64,000 nt of DNA, taken from NCBI RefSeq assembly GCF_032854445.1, contig NC_088302.1:7435338-7499337 (forward strand), written 5' to 3'. Below, piece after piece: positions 32,389 to 44,673 of this stretch. Made by a program: the position numbers and the translations under genes. Under the pieces are notes generated by a model. It was not told the origin of the DNA and did no database searches. It saw only the letters and a program-made list of their open reading frames with translations. The DNA comes from Liolophura sinensis. Lineage: Eukaryota; Mollusca; Polyplacophora; Chitonida; Chitonidae. Position 1 is the stretch's first letter; every line of letters begins with the position of its first letter.

Positions 32389-32735
32389 AATGAGTGGGTG
32401 AGGGATTGGGGTTTAACGTCGTATTTAACTAAATTTGTCACATGACGACGAAGGAGTCCTTCGAGTGCATGTAATGTGCCTCCTTGTTGCAGGACGGATT
32501 TCCACTGCTCTTTTATCTAGTGCCGCTTCACTGAGACGACTTACCAAAGACAAGTAAGCCGACCCATCCGAGCCATTATACTGATACGGGTCAACCAGTC
32601 ATTGCACTATCTCCTTAATGCTGGACGCCACGCGAGGAGTTACAACTTTCTCTTTTAAGGTCTTAGGTGACCGACCCAGGACTGACCTTCCCGAAGCGGA
32701 CGCTCTACCAACGGTGCTATCGGGGCCAGTCGAGC
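32389..32735 (-). mobile_element. SINE family B, full-length copy
   Basis: Forward strand of the element runs from a tRNA-like head (GATAGCACCGTTGGTAGAGC; box B GGTCAGTCCTGGGTC) through AAGACCTTAAAAGAGAAAGT, GGCTCGGATGGGTCGGC, TAGATAAAAGAGCAGTGGAA, CACATTACATGCACTCGAAG to the tail GACGTTAAACCCCAATC. GAGCTAAATCA and GAGCTGAATGA flank it as a probable target duplication. Confidence 0.85.
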
Positions 32736-34157
32736 TGAATGAAGTCATTATATTGTCATGATCATGGCATAATAATAATACTTGACGTATATCACAGTGA
32801 CATCGCCTACATATATATATCGTCTTATGGGCGCTAAATGGAAGGCTATAACTTTGCGCTTTATTATCGCGCTTCTCACCCTTGCCTTGTTAAACACGGC
32901 CAAGAGGCTTCCACTAGACTCTGCCGCAAGGATCCAGGGTAATTTTAAGGACGTATAAAAGGGTGTGTAACTGACTTGAAGACAGTCCTTTTAACACTAC
33001 ATATGATTTGCCAAATACCGTTGTTCAAAGGCCAAATGTTTAGTTCAAATAATATTATGCAAATTAGTATGTAAAATATTAACATTGCTTGATGAACTGA
33101 TATACGAAGGAGTTACTTACTGGATTATAAATAAATATTTTTGGGTTACGTTTGCAAACTTTACACAGATTCTCATATACACCAAATATAATCTTCGGTG
33201 TTCTTTTCTTTCATTTTTACAATAATTGTTTGCTGTCAAGCTCAAAAATCGCTATCCAAAGCCTACAACTTGTCCTTGATTATATTTCGAATATCCATGG
33301 TCACTTCCTATCCCTGATTTACCATGCTGACTTTATTACTGTTAAAATGGAGCCTTGATCAAAGTACCCAAAGAGGCAGACTGGTTTAATGGTGGTCTTT
33401 GAAAGGTTTTAAATGAATCACTTGGTGATAAACTGATGCATTACATAATCCAGTCTATACATCCTGAATTGCTTGCAGCAAGCCTTACCTAACCCTAACC
33501 TTGAATTGTGACATCGCCGTATAAATCTTGACAAAAGTCTGTTTCGCCTTTTTTCTGTAATTTGATGAACTCTGATACTGGATGACAAGCTGTATATTCC
33601 TCATTAGAGCCCAAGGTGTACATGTAGAAATCAGACTATGTCTGCCTACAATGAAGTCTCAAAACAATACAAAATGTTAAATGCTGTAAAATCTAGTGCA
33701 AACATTGTGTACTTATAACCTTGTGGCGGAACCCATGCCACGAATCACAGACCTGAGGTCAGACTCCAGCAGCTGACCTGACCGAGGACAAACGCCCATT
33801 TCATTCACCATTACATCCCGAGAAGGGGCGCGTGACGTCATATAAAATACTAAGAATAAATTAATAAATAAATTAAAGTCGGCGTATATTGTACGTGTGG
33901 CAACACCAGAAAGGGGAGAGAACTCTTCCCTACATAGTGCTCTTTCACAACGCAAGAAGAGCTTATCAGGCGTACAAAGCCATTTCATTAACTTACATGT
34001 AACAGACAGAATACTTTCAGCGTCTTTCGTGAAGCGCAATCGTATATTTCTGAGCTCCGCGTAGCCCATATAAAGCTTATAGATAGGCGCAATGGTACCA
34101 CAGACTGAATTGTAAGTCTTCGCAGTCAAGTCATTTCAGGATATTCACTACACTGTA

Positions 34158-34308
34158 TTAATTTATTTATTTGGTTGGTGTTTTACGCCGTACTCAAGAA
34201 TATTTCACTTATACGACGGTGGCCAGAATTATGATGGGAGGAAACCGGGCAGTGCCCGGGGGAAACCCACGACCATTTGCAGGTTGCTGCAAGACCTTCC
34301 CACGTACA
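34158..34308 (-). mobile_element. SINE family A copy, head missing
   Basis: (ATTT) tail, GGTTGGTGTTTTACGCCGTA, ATACGACGGTGGCCAG, AAACCGGGCAGTGCCCGGGG, TTGCTGCAAGACCTTCCCAC. Truncated at the same place as the 36571 copy. Confidence 0.92.
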
Positions 34309-34619
34309 GCACTATATTAAAAGTGGAAAAAAAACATGAAAATGGCATAAAGTCAGATGAAAAGAGTGCGAAAAGCTGTAAATGAAGACGTCATAATTTT
34401 TTCTTTCAAAAAGAAAATGACACTTGAAAATAATTTTTGTATGGTGGGTATTTGGGACCACCTTTTGGTATATATAGTCTTTGTGTTATAATATCATAGC
34501 TGAGGATGTAACACATGGTAAATAAATGTATTTATGTCTATTAAATGTGGCTAAACACACTATTCAGAGCAATTCTAGAGAAGTGGCGTCTAATAAATTG
34601 CAACTGAAACCACTGCATT

Positions 34620-34735
34620 TAATTTACCAAGAAAAGCCATGGTGTTAAAAAGGGTAAAGCTGCTATGGTTTAAGCATTTATGTGAACAGATAGAATAAAA
34701 CCCTACCTGAGATAAATTGATACAATCCGGGCATG
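34620..34735. repeat. Dispersed repeat E, copy 2 (partial)
   Basis: CCATGGTGTTAAAAAGGGTA, GGTTTAAGCATTTATGTGAA, AATAAAACCCTACCTGAG; leads directly into the ~25-bp satellite of unit 1. Confidence 0.6.
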
Positions 34736-34739
34736 ACAG

Positions 34740-35925
34740 TCCAAACTATATCGCAGACCATGACAGTCTTGACTGTAACACAAGTCGTGACTGTACAGAC
34801 TAACATAGACCGTGACCGTCCAGACTAACACAGAGCGTGGCTGTCCACACTAAAACAGATCGTGGTAGTCCAGACTACCACCGAGCATTGCAGTCCAAAC
34901 TATAACGCATAGCGTGGCAGTCCAGACGAACACAGAGAGTGACAGTCCACACTATCATGCAGAAAGTGACTGTCCAGGCTAACACAGGACGTGACTGTCT
35001 AGACTAACAAAGAGCGTGACAGCCCAGACTACCACAGAATGTGACTGTCCAGACTGTCACAGAGTGTGACTGACAAGACTAACACAGAGCGTGACTGTCA
35101 AGACTAACAAAGAGCGTTATTCTCCATACTAACAAAGAGCGAGACAGTCCAGATTACAACAGGGCATGAGAGTCCAGACTATAACACATAGCGTGACAGT
35201 CCAGACTACCCCAGAGCATGACAGTCCAGACTACCACAGAGCATGGCAGTCCACACTATAACGCAGAGCGTGACAGTCCAGACGAACACAGAGAGTCACA
35301 GTCCAGACTATAATGCGGAGCGTGACTGTCGCGGCTAACAAAGAGCGTGACTGTCCTGACTAACTCAGAACGTGATTGTCCAGACTACCACAAAGCATGA
35401 GAGTTCAGACTATAAAAAAGAACGTGACAGTTTAGATTAACACAGAGCGTGACTGTCAAGACTAACAAAGAGCCTGACAGTCCGGACTATAACACAAAAC
35501 GTGACTGTTAAAAACTAACAGAGTGTGACTGTCAGACTAACTCAGAGCGTGACTGTCCAGACTAACACAGAGCGTGACTGACAACACTAACAAAGAGCCT
35601 GACTTTCCAGACTAACAGAGCGTGACTTTCCAGACTAAAACAGAGCGTGACTGTCCAGACTAACAAAGAGCCTGACAGCCCAGACTAACACAGAGCCTGA
35701 CTGTCAAGACTAACACAGAGCGTGACTGTCCAGACTAACACAGAGCGTGACTGACAACACTAACAAAGAGCCTGACTTTCCAGACTAACAGAGCGTGACT
35801 TTCCAGAATATAACACAGAGCGTGACTGTCCAGACTAACACAGAGCGTGACTGACAACACTAACAAAGAGCCTGACAGTCCAGGCTAACACAGAGCGTGA
35901 TCAACTGTCTAGACTACCACGGAAT
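34740..35925. repeat. ~25-bp satellite array 1, about 45 units
   Basis: Unit GTGACTGTCCAGACTAACAC AGAGC (25 bp) intermixed with 26-27-bp forms containing TATAACGCAGAGC or TACCACAGAGC. The last ~450 bp are more uniform than the first part. Confidence 0.95.
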
Positions 35926-36570
35926 GGGAAGAAAAATGAACTTCTAACACATACTATGTGAGAATAAGAATTCGTATATGGCGTAGATAGCATATTATCC
36001 AAGCCTAAATGTGCACGTAGTTTTAGTTTCGGTTGTTTTTTTTTGTTTTGTTTGCTTTTGCTTTATGACTGTGTCATCTTGACATTTAGTTGAGAATCTG
36101 ATATGGACTTCATTTTCTATTCTTATTTTTAGAGCGATATTGCCTGATGTAATGGAAGATAAATGCACTCAACAACAGGCGCAATGGAAAATTACTAACA
36201 CTTACACGTGTGTTACTATGGCAACTGTAGTTAAAGAGCTGTAACCATGTTAAGGTGTCCTGCTGTCGATAACCAGTGGAAAATTACCAGGAGCTCGTTT
36301 AACCACGTCGTTTCGGGTCACGTGGTTTTGCAGCCAGGGACTCTGTCATGTTAAAACATATGGAGAACCAAGATAATAAAATGTACATGAACCTTTCTTT
36401 ATTGAAAGTAGTCTTCGCTCTTGGTAACCCCGCACTAGCAGACTTATCATTAGATGTCATATCATCATAGTATTATATATCATCAGCTGTAAATGAGGCA
36501 AAGCTCAAACATATGTTACTTGAAAATAATATTCGTATGGTGGGTATTTGGGACCCCCTTTTGGTATATA

Positions 36571-36727
36571 TATTTATTTATTTGATTGGTGTTTTACGCC
36601 GTACTCAAGAATATTTCACTTATACGACGGTGGCCAGCATTATGGTGGGAGAAAACCGGGCAGAGCCCGGGGGAAAACCACGACCATTTGCAGGTTGTTG
36701 CCAGACCTTCTCACTTACAGCCGGAGG
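36571..36727 (-). mobile_element. SINE family A insertion, 157 bp, with 9-bp target duplication and known empty site
   Basis: Flanked by TGGTATATA (36562-36570 and 36728-36736). Unit 1 has the single TGGTATATATAGTC without the element at about 34464. The insert ends GGCTGTAAGTGAGAAGG side at the head and (AAAT)n at the tail, so the inserted form was already 5'-truncated. Confidence 0.95.
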
Positions 36728-36929
36728 TGGTATATATAGTCAAAGTATATAGTATTATGTAGTATTATATAGGATTATGTGTAATAATATCATAAATGAG
36801 GATGTAACGCATGTTAAATAAATATATTTATGTGTATTAAATATGGCTAAACACACTATTCAGAGGAATTCTAGATAAGTGACGTCTAATAAATTGCAAC
36901 TGAAACCACTGCTTTTAATTTACCAAGAA

Positions 36930-37020
36930 AAGCCATGGTGTTAAAAAGGGTAAAGCTGCTATGGTTTAAGCATTTATGTGAACAGGTAGAATAAAACCCT
37001 ACCTGAGATAAATTGATAAA
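36930..37020. repeat. Dispersed repeat E, copy 3 (partial)
   Basis: Duplicate of copy 2 carried in unit 2 of the tandem duplication; leads directly into the second satellite array. Confidence 0.6.
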
Positions 37021-37021
37021 T

Positions 37022-38556
37022 ATCCAGACTATATCGCAGACCATGACAGTCTTGACTGTAACACAAGGCGTGACTGTACAGACTAACATAGACCGTGACC
37101 GTCCAGTCTAACACAGAGCGTGGCTGTCCACACTAAAACAGATCGTGACAGTCCAGACTACCACAGAGTATGACAGACCAGACTATAACACACAGTGTGA
37201 CAGTCCAGACTACTTCAGAGCATGACAGTCTAGACTACCCCAGAGCATGACAGTCCAGAATACCACAGAGCGTGACAGTCCAAACTACCACTGAGAATGA
37301 CAACCCAGACTAAATTGCAGAGCATGACAGTTCAGACAATAACGCAGAGCGTGACTTTCCAGACTAACACAGTGTGTGAGTGTTAAGCCTAACACAGAGC
37401 GTGACAGTCTGGACAACTACAGAGCATGACAGTTCAGACTATAACGCACGGAATGACAGTCAAGACAAACATAGAGTTTGACAGTTCAGGCCAACACAAA
37501 GCATAACAGTCCTGACTGTAAAACAGAGCATGACAGTCCAGACTACCATTGAGGATAACGCAGAGCGTGACAGTCCAGACTACCACAGAGCATGGCAGTC
37601 CAAACTATAACGCAGAGCATGACAGTCCAGACGAACACAGAGAGTGACAGTCCACACTATAATGCCGAGCGTGACTGTCCAGGCTAACACAGGGTGTAAC
37701 TGTCCAGACTAACTCAGAGCGTGATTGTCCAGACTACGACAGGGCATGGCAGTCCAGACTATAACACAGAACGTGACAGCCCAGACTGCCACAGAATGTG
37801 ATTGTCCAGACTAATACAGAGTGTGAATGATAAGACTAACAAAGATTGTCCAGACGACGACAGGGCATAACAGTCCAGACTATAACACAGAACGTGACAG
37901 CCCAAACTACCACAAAGCATGGCAGCCTAGACCATCAGAAAATACGACAGTCCAGACTAACACAGAGCGAGACAGTCCAGACTTCGACAGAACATGGCAG
38001 TCCAGATTATAACACAGTTCGTGACAGTCCAGGCTAACACAGAGCGTGACTGTCTAGACTAACACAGAGCGTGACTTTCCAGACTAACAGAGCGTGACTT
38101 TCCAGACTAAAACAGAGCGTGAGTGTCCAGACTAACAAAGAGCCTGACAGTCCAGGCTAACACAGAGCCTAACTGTCAAGACTAACACAGAGCCTGACTG
38201 TCCAGACTAACACAGAGCGTGAGAGTCCAGACTATAAAAAAGAACGTGACAGTCTAGATTAACACAGAGCGTGACTGTCAAGACTAACAAAGAGCCTGAC
38301 AGTCCGGACTATAACACAAAACGTGACTGTTAAAACTAACAGAGTGTGACTGTCCAGACTAACACAGAGCGTGACTGTCCAGACTAACACAGAGCGTGAC
38401 TGACAACACTAACAAAGAGCCTGACTTTCCAGACTAACAGAGCGTGACTTTCCAGAATAACACAGAGCGTGAGTGTCCAGACTAACACAGAGCGTGACTG
38501 ACAACACTAACAAAGAGCCTGACAGTCCAGGCTAACACAGAGCGTGATCAACTGTC
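37022..38556. repeat. ~25-bp satellite array 2, about 58 units
   Basis: Same unit family as array 1. Its last ~330 bp repeat array 1's end almost exactly, while the middle has diverged in order and number, as expected from unequal exchange after duplication. Confidence 0.95.
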
Positions 38557-39228
38557 TAGACTACCACGGAATGGGAAGAAAAATGAACTTCTAACACATA
38601 CTATGTGAGAATAAGAATTCGTATATGGCGTAGATAGCATATTATCCAAGCCTAAATGTACACGTAGTTTTAGTTTCGGTTGTTTTTTTGTTTTGTTTGC
38701 TTTTGCTTTATGTCTGTGTCTTCTTGACATTTAGTTGAGAATCTGATATGGACTTCATTTTCTATTTTTTTTTTAGAGCGATATTGCCTGACGTAATGGA
38801 AGATAAATGCACTCAACAACAGGCGCAATGGAAAATTACTAATACTTACACGTGTGTTACCATGGCAGCTGTAGTTTAAGAGCTGTAACGATGTAAAGGT
38901 GTCCTGCTGTCGACAGCCAGTGGAAAATTACCAGGAGCTCGTTTAACCACATCGTTATTGGTCACGTGGTTTTGCAGCCTGGGGCTCTGTCATGTTAAAA
39001 CATATGGAGAACCAAGATAATAAAATGTACATGAACCTTTCTTTATTGAAAGTAGTCTTCGCTCTTGGTAACCCCGCACTAGCAGACTTATCATTAGATA
39101 TCATACCATCATAGTACTACATATCAACAGTTACAAATGAGGCGAAGCTCAAACATATGTTACTATTTATTTTCGGTTCATTACTGTGGAGTTACTTAAA
39201 GTGTACAATAGCAGTAGTTAACATGTGA

Positions 39229-39335
39229 GTGAGTGCTTGGAGTTTAACGTCGTACTTAACATTTTTTCAGTCATATGACGACGAAGGAGTCCAAAGAGTG
39301 CATGTAATGTGCCTCCTTCGTGCATCAAGTTTGAT
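39229..39335 (-). mobile_element. SINE family B, tail fragment
   Basis: GTGAGTGAGTGCTTGGAGTT, TAACGTCGTACTTAACA, CATATGACGACGAAGGAGTC, GTGCATGTAATGTGCCTCC: the last ~105 bp of family B on the reverse strand. Confidence 0.85.
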
Positions 39336-40964
39336 CTGGATTCACAGTTAGAATGATGGCTGCACAGTGAGGATAAGTCTGGAGACCTCTGACTCGCTTA
39401 ATGGTGCTAACCTGGTATTTATCGTAGGGCAGTACATGTATAGTATACATTTGGTATATAGCGACGGTTATGTGTATTGAGAAAGCATCCAGCCCTTCGC
39501 CAGGTATCTAATTTTACGTACATGTAGGCCCAATTAGCAGTGAGTTAGGCAACTAAATATACAGGCTCACGAAACATAGGTAGATCACCAATATATTATT
39601 AGGGGTTCAATGTCGAACCCCTGTTGTTTTATTTCACCATTTTTTTTCTAGATTAATCAGAAAGTAATTGCATGTAAATCAAACAAATTTAGTCACGTTA
39701 TAAACATTTACCGATCCTAACTCACGTGTCCTTGCGACCGTTTAGTGTATAATGGCACCCTTTTATGGAAATTTTCTTGTGAAAAATCGCTAAATCCACC
39801 AGCGCCAAATGTCAACAAGCAACGTGAACATACCATTTACAACCCCCCACCCATGCACTTCTCTGAGCGAGCGTCGTTTCGCATTTTTCCTATCCGATAT
39901 TTGATTAATATATTGTTGGAGTTTACGCCACATATATTTAAATCAAAAGCTTATAAATATTAACAGCAGCCGTTCTTCTACGAGCTATGTTTTACACAGG
40001 CGTACATATGTAAGCTAAATTAGGTTTTTCTTCTATAAACTAAAGATCTTATTCATTTAAGTCTGTGTAATAAACAGAACCGATATCCCAAATAAAAAAT
40101 CAAAAAAAAAAAAAAAAAGAAATCAAAACAATTCCTCAACAGATAAACAACAACAAAAAACTCAAAAGCCCCATAAAGCCATTACTTTAGTAAACCACTT
40201 GAATCGTGTATTGGCTGTCACATTTGCAGTTAGCGGCGTTGTAATAAACAGTTATTATAAGTGTTTCCTACATTCTTATATATTGAATACAGTGATTTTT
40301 GAAAACGTCTACAGAGATAGTAGCCTAAAAAGGCTCTTTCCATTCAGTCAATCACAACCTCTAAATATGTGCCTTTTAAATATTTACTTCCCTTCGTTAG
40401 TCACAAAGGAGTATGTGAACCGGGGTCAGATGCATCAGCCAAACCTCACATGGGCCAGTCGAAGGTATAAACTCACAGTGTACCGATATGTGCAAGCCTC
40501 CATGTTGTGCTATAGATGTTCCACATGGAACTACACAAGATCCAGGATCGGTAGGCTGAATTTTGCCTATGCCGTGTTATTGAAAACCCTATACTCTTCA
40601 AAAACCAGATCAGATGGTGGAAAATCTTACAGTGAATCCAAAACCAGCCATTGAAGTTTGTCTTTCTTGTGTAAGAATCCAGTTCCTTGGAGGCTCCTTC
40701 CATCTACAATGGTTAGGGTATGTTTCCTAAGAGTGTTACATTACGATTCTAACGGCCAAGCGTTACGCGCTACTCATATATACCTGCTGCACAGCGAAAT
40801 GAACTTTACAACGCTTGGAATGCAGAACAAGGTTTTCTCGTACACGGCTACTGGAACAAGAATAAATCTTTGGAAGGATTTCGTAAGCACCAAAAGCCTG
40901 ACTGTCAGGGCTTAGCAGTGCAAAGCAATTAATTCCCCCAACATCAACGTGAACACATAGGGAC

Positions 40965-41135
40965 TGTCCTAAATGACCTAACACTTTGTCCAGATAAGTG
41001 CATTTTTAGAGGCAAATATGTATCTCAAAATATTATTTTGGGGGCTGAAAGTTACAATTTTCCAATAGAATATCATCCCATGTTCCTGGCAAACCTCAAG
41101 ACACCTTTCTAAAGTCAATAGAATTCTCAGAATCA
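40965..41135. repeat. Dispersed repeat D, copy 3 (inverted)
   Basis: Reverse-strand match to the D repeat: GTGCATTTTTAGAGGCAAAT, then TTTTCCAATAGAATATCATC and CAAACCTCAAGACACC. Intergenic. Confidence 0.5.
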
Positions 41136-42762
41136 AGAAAAATGGACAAGTAAGTCATGGACGAAATGTATGGTCATAGGGTATATAAGTGGCACACTGG
41201 CACTCGAAAAACAAGACAATCTCCGTATGATTTTAAAACTTTTGGAAACATTCGATTTTGGGGGGGTGGAGGAGGGGGGGAATGGAGAGGGGTGTTGTAG
41301 GCGTAGGCATTGGTTTAAAATGTCAGACGCAGATGAAGATTCCAATTTTTTCAGACTACAAACTACGGACAAAACAAACATGAATAATTCACAATTATTG
41401 CGCCTGACATTTTCCGTGAAGCTAGCTAATAATGCATCCATTTTCAAACAAAGAAGATTCAACAATATGGCTTAGGTAGTTTGATGACTTCTTGGAGCCT
41501 CGATCAAGAATATTTTGTTGAGTTTCAGAGAATTCCAAACGTTACAGTAGATACAAGTGTTAGTGATACTCTGAGAAGTCTGAACCTTTTACTGATCAAC
41601 TCTATATACCAGTGTTGTAAGGGAGTGGCTGTTCAGGTAAAGTCAGTACATGTACAACCCAAAATACTGTCATTGATATGCTCTTTTAAGGCCCAACTGG
41701 ACCCAACTAAGCGCTCGTGTATGCGAAATAATAACACGGCTCAAACTGCCAGTGTGGCGTTAAGGGATGTCGGTATGGCAGAGAATGAGGCACGGAAATG
41801 ATCGGGATCACTAAACACACAGGAAGAGTTGTTAATTCTTGTTAGATAGGCTCTTGATGAAAGAATATAGTACAGCCGTCTTCGAGACTGTCTATACGGT
41901 GGACACAAAAGTCAGTAGAAAACTTGTGAATATGGTTCTTCTGGACATAACAAACGGTAACAACTTATTGGTGCCTCTTTACACTTCTTCCCATGAAAAC
42001 GCAGCAGAGCACTGAATAACTATACCATGTGCTGTGACATGTAAATACTATCACAGGCCGATATTTCATGAAGCTCTTGATCAGGGCCGGGTTGTTCAAA
42101 ACTGTTCTGACTTGATACCAGATTTAATTTTAAGCCAAGTCTTCAATTTTGTACATAGCCTACAAAAATTGTGCAACATTATATATTAAATATGAACTAA
42201 AACTCCTGATGACATACTTTAACTTTGGAGATCTGCATTGGCTGCTGAGCTTGGCTGAAAATTTAAATATACAACGTGACTTAATACCAGTCTTAGCTAA
42301 TGCGCTTTCGAACAACTTGGCCCTGGCGATTAATGCAAACCGGAATAAATCTAAATCAAAATCTATTTGATATGAGAGTAAAATTCGTGAGCAAAAACAG
42401 CGATGACCAAATTCTGTTAATTATTTAATTAGCAAATTATAACATTTTCCGACGCATTTCCGCTGCGTAAAACACAAAGCCTAAATATCTATTGTGTGGC
42501 CACTTTACCTAGGGGAAATGATCTCATCATTACATGAATATGCCATGCCCAAAATTTAAAATGCTCTACTGCGTGATTGATGTTAATTTATTGTTCAAGT
42601 TGAACTTAATTAACCTGTTCGTTGATGCAGAAGTATGTCAGTCTATACCATAGGCGAGTGACTTCTGGCAAAGTGGCTCCAGACAAGATGTTTTTAATTT
42701 TATATAATTGATGATGCTATTTTTGCCCGCGAGCTGTTGATCTGAGATCAAAAGGTAATATA

Positions 42763-43022
42763 TACACTCCAAACAATATTCTGTTAAATATAACAGAAAA
42801 TCTGTTGTCTGACTGATGCTAGAATGTCTTCTGCTATTGAAGCAGATTATTCTGTTAAAAAGAACACACATATTCAATTTTTTCAAAATAAAAATTCTAC
42901 CAGACTAACAGAATATTATGTTGAATATGACAGGATATTTTGTGACAATGACCGAACTCATCCTAGCATCACTCAGATAATAAACTGTCTGTGAAAATTA
43001 TCAGATTAATTTTTCGAGTGTA
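42763..43022. mobile_element. Palindromic element family P, copy 2
   Basis: 260 bp; begins TACACTCCAAACAATATTCT and ends ATTTTTCGAGTGTA (inverted ends TACACT/AGTGTA). Subterminal AACAGAAAATCTGTTGTCTG and its near complement GATAATAAACTGTCTGTGAA mirror each other; the core has ACCAGACTAACAGAATATTA. Confidence 0.75.
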
Positions 43023-43765
43023 CAACAGACAAAAATTAACCCTCCTATTGTTCCTGTATTAAGGCTCACGATGAAATAATATGACCATACTGAACAAAAT
43101 TAAAATTATGACACTTGTTTTTGCTCGCCACAGACAAAAAGACCATTGTGTAAAGGACGGGTAATAACCATCCCGTCTCCATGTAGATGCCTCTGTGTAT
43201 GTCACATTTCGAGCATCGGGTCAAAATCAAATATCTAACGTTTGCAAATAATACCAAATACAGACATTTTTGGCATCAGACGAAACAATCCAGAATTGCA
43301 TTGTATAGTTCTAGTATTTTTTCTAACTTTCACTCGAGGTTTTGGACTCTGAGTACAAAGCTGTACTTAGCATTATATTCTAAACAAGAAAACTTTTCTA
43401 GCTACATAATGATTAATTAATTGTAATTTGTTTTACTACGGATGCGTTTAACACTTCTTGCTAAACAGGCTCATGCGATTACCTGTATGCCATACAACGA
43501 CCTCACATGCTCACTGAAGTCGCAAATCTGACATGTTTTGGTCTGTATTTCAACTTTTTGAAATATCAGTTTCAAGCTCGATTGCTCGATATTCTATTAT
43601 GTGGGATTAAATACTAAAGAAAATATCATTGTCTTCAAGACAGTTACTGATACATTTCAGATTAGCGTCGATTCACAAGCTAAATTGCTAGTGTTGGCGT
43701 CCTATCTTATAGGTTTGCATTTTTATCTTGTGGGTATGTTTACATCCCTCTGACAATTGTTCAGA

Positions 43766-44002
43766 TACTCTCAAAAAATAATGTGTTAAATTTAGCAAAA
43801 TGTATTCTGTTATTAGACCAGATTGTTCTGTTAAATATAACAGACATATTCTATAAATTCAACATAACCATTCTATTAGGCTAACAGGATGTCATGTTGA
43901 ATATGACAAAATATTGTGTCATAATAACAGAATACATTCTAGCATCACTCAGACAACAGAATTTCTGTTAAATTTAAGGGATTCATTTTTTTTTTCAGTG
44001 TA
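43766..44002. mobile_element. Palindromic element family P, copy 3
   Basis: Begins TACTCTCAAAAAATAATGTG and ends TTTTTTTTTTCAGTGTA. Shares CATCACTCAGACAACAGAAT and GGCTAACAGGATGTCATGTT with copy 2. About 550 bp upstream of the SLC6 start. Confidence 0.7.
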
Positions 44003-44549
44003 CATGTAGTATACTGTATAACACGTGAACAAATGTGGATTGGTTTACCGCTCCCTGGACTGAAAACTGTTTCTTTATTGACCCTCTTCCGCTCCTGTCT
44101 AGGGTTATACTTTTGTAAGACAGTACTGAACGCATGTGGTTATCCCAGGAGAGAACAGATCGTTTGGTATCACACAACACTTAGCACAGCGCTATGTGCT
44201 TAGAATGCCCGAATTTTCCAACACTCCATTTCCTGAAACGCAACAGCAGGTTGTGAGACGGATTTACTCCTTACGTATTAAACTCGTCCCATATCCTCTG
44301 TCAGTCACAGCGAGCTGGCCCTGGGTACGCATCGTCCGCTTGCACGATCCGCTCTGATTACGACGGCTTCTATAGCGCAGTGCGTTACGGTCTGTTGCCT
44401 GCGGTTGTATATTAAACCCACTCGCCACGCATACAGCCTCGTGCCTCATGAGTTACACTGAATGGTACATGGGTCGTTAGCTACAGTGTGAATTACGGTT
44501 GGATGCGGAGACAAGAAGAATCAATTCAAAGAGCTAAACGCCAAGCACA

Positions 44550-44673
44550 ATGGAGAAAAATCCCAGACAAACGTGGGCAAACAAAGTGGATTTCTTGTTT
44601 GCAACTGTTGGAGCTGGGGTAGGATTTGGAAATGTTTGGAGATTTCCGTACGTGTGTTATCGAAATGGCGGAG
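44550..44673 (+). CDS. SLC6 exon 1: start and TM1
   Basis: ATG at 44550; an in-frame TAA at 44535-44537 rules out extension within this exon. Starts [15 protein letters not shown], then [15 protein letters not shown] and an Asn-Gly-Gly. Donor gtgaga after the first base of a Gly codon. The next exon is 6.8 kb away. Confidence 0.93.

Larger units (their letters stand above)
32015..32830. repeat. Three ~80-bp tandem units split apart by two mobile elements
   Basis: A unit containing TCATTATATTGTCATG, GCATAATAATAATACTTGA and CACCATGACATCGCGAGCT occurs at about 32013-32099, 32325-32388 and 32741-32810. Element insertions at 32100-32324 and about 32389-32735 separate them. Confidence 0.75.
34421..36519. 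repeat. Tandem duplication, unit 1 (~2.1 kb)
   Basis: Starts ACTTGAAAATAATTTTTGTA, contains repeat E, a ~25-bp satellite, and a 3' part (GAGCGATATTGCCTGATGTA to CAAACATATGTTACT). Each part recurs in order in 36520-39164 with near identity outside the arrays. Confidence 0.92.
36520..39164. repeat. Tandem duplication, unit 2 (~2.6 kb)
   Basis: Begins where unit 1 ends and repeats its layout. It is longer because of a 157-bp SINE insertion and a longer satellite. The 3' part (38557-39164) matches 35926-36519 almost base for base. Confidence 0.92.
27245..44549. other. Intergenic region between the divergent ALDH2 and SLC6 genes
   Basis: About 17.3 kb. Apart from the elements listed I found no exon with recognisable protein similarity. 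Stretches without any call: 27350-28040, 30320-31210, 32830-34150, 39340-40960 and 41140-42760. The open frames there (for example 151 codons at 40199-40654 and 138 at 33713-34129) show no known domain. Confidence 0.55.

Noticed and set aside
33713-34129. 138-codon open frame on the minus strand
   Set aside because: No known motif; composition and position do not differ from intergenic DNA. A lineage-specific exon cannot be excluded without transcripts.
40199-40654. 151-codon open frame on the plus strand
   Set aside because: Starts with TTG, no recognisable domain, AT-rich composition like the surroundings, and an overlapping frame on the other strand. Kept as unassigned intergenic sequence.
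41133-41475. Overlapping open frames of about 100 codons on both strands
   Set aside because: Stay open partly through a G-rich low-complexity stretch (GGGGGGGTGGAGGAGGGGGG); no similarity recognised.
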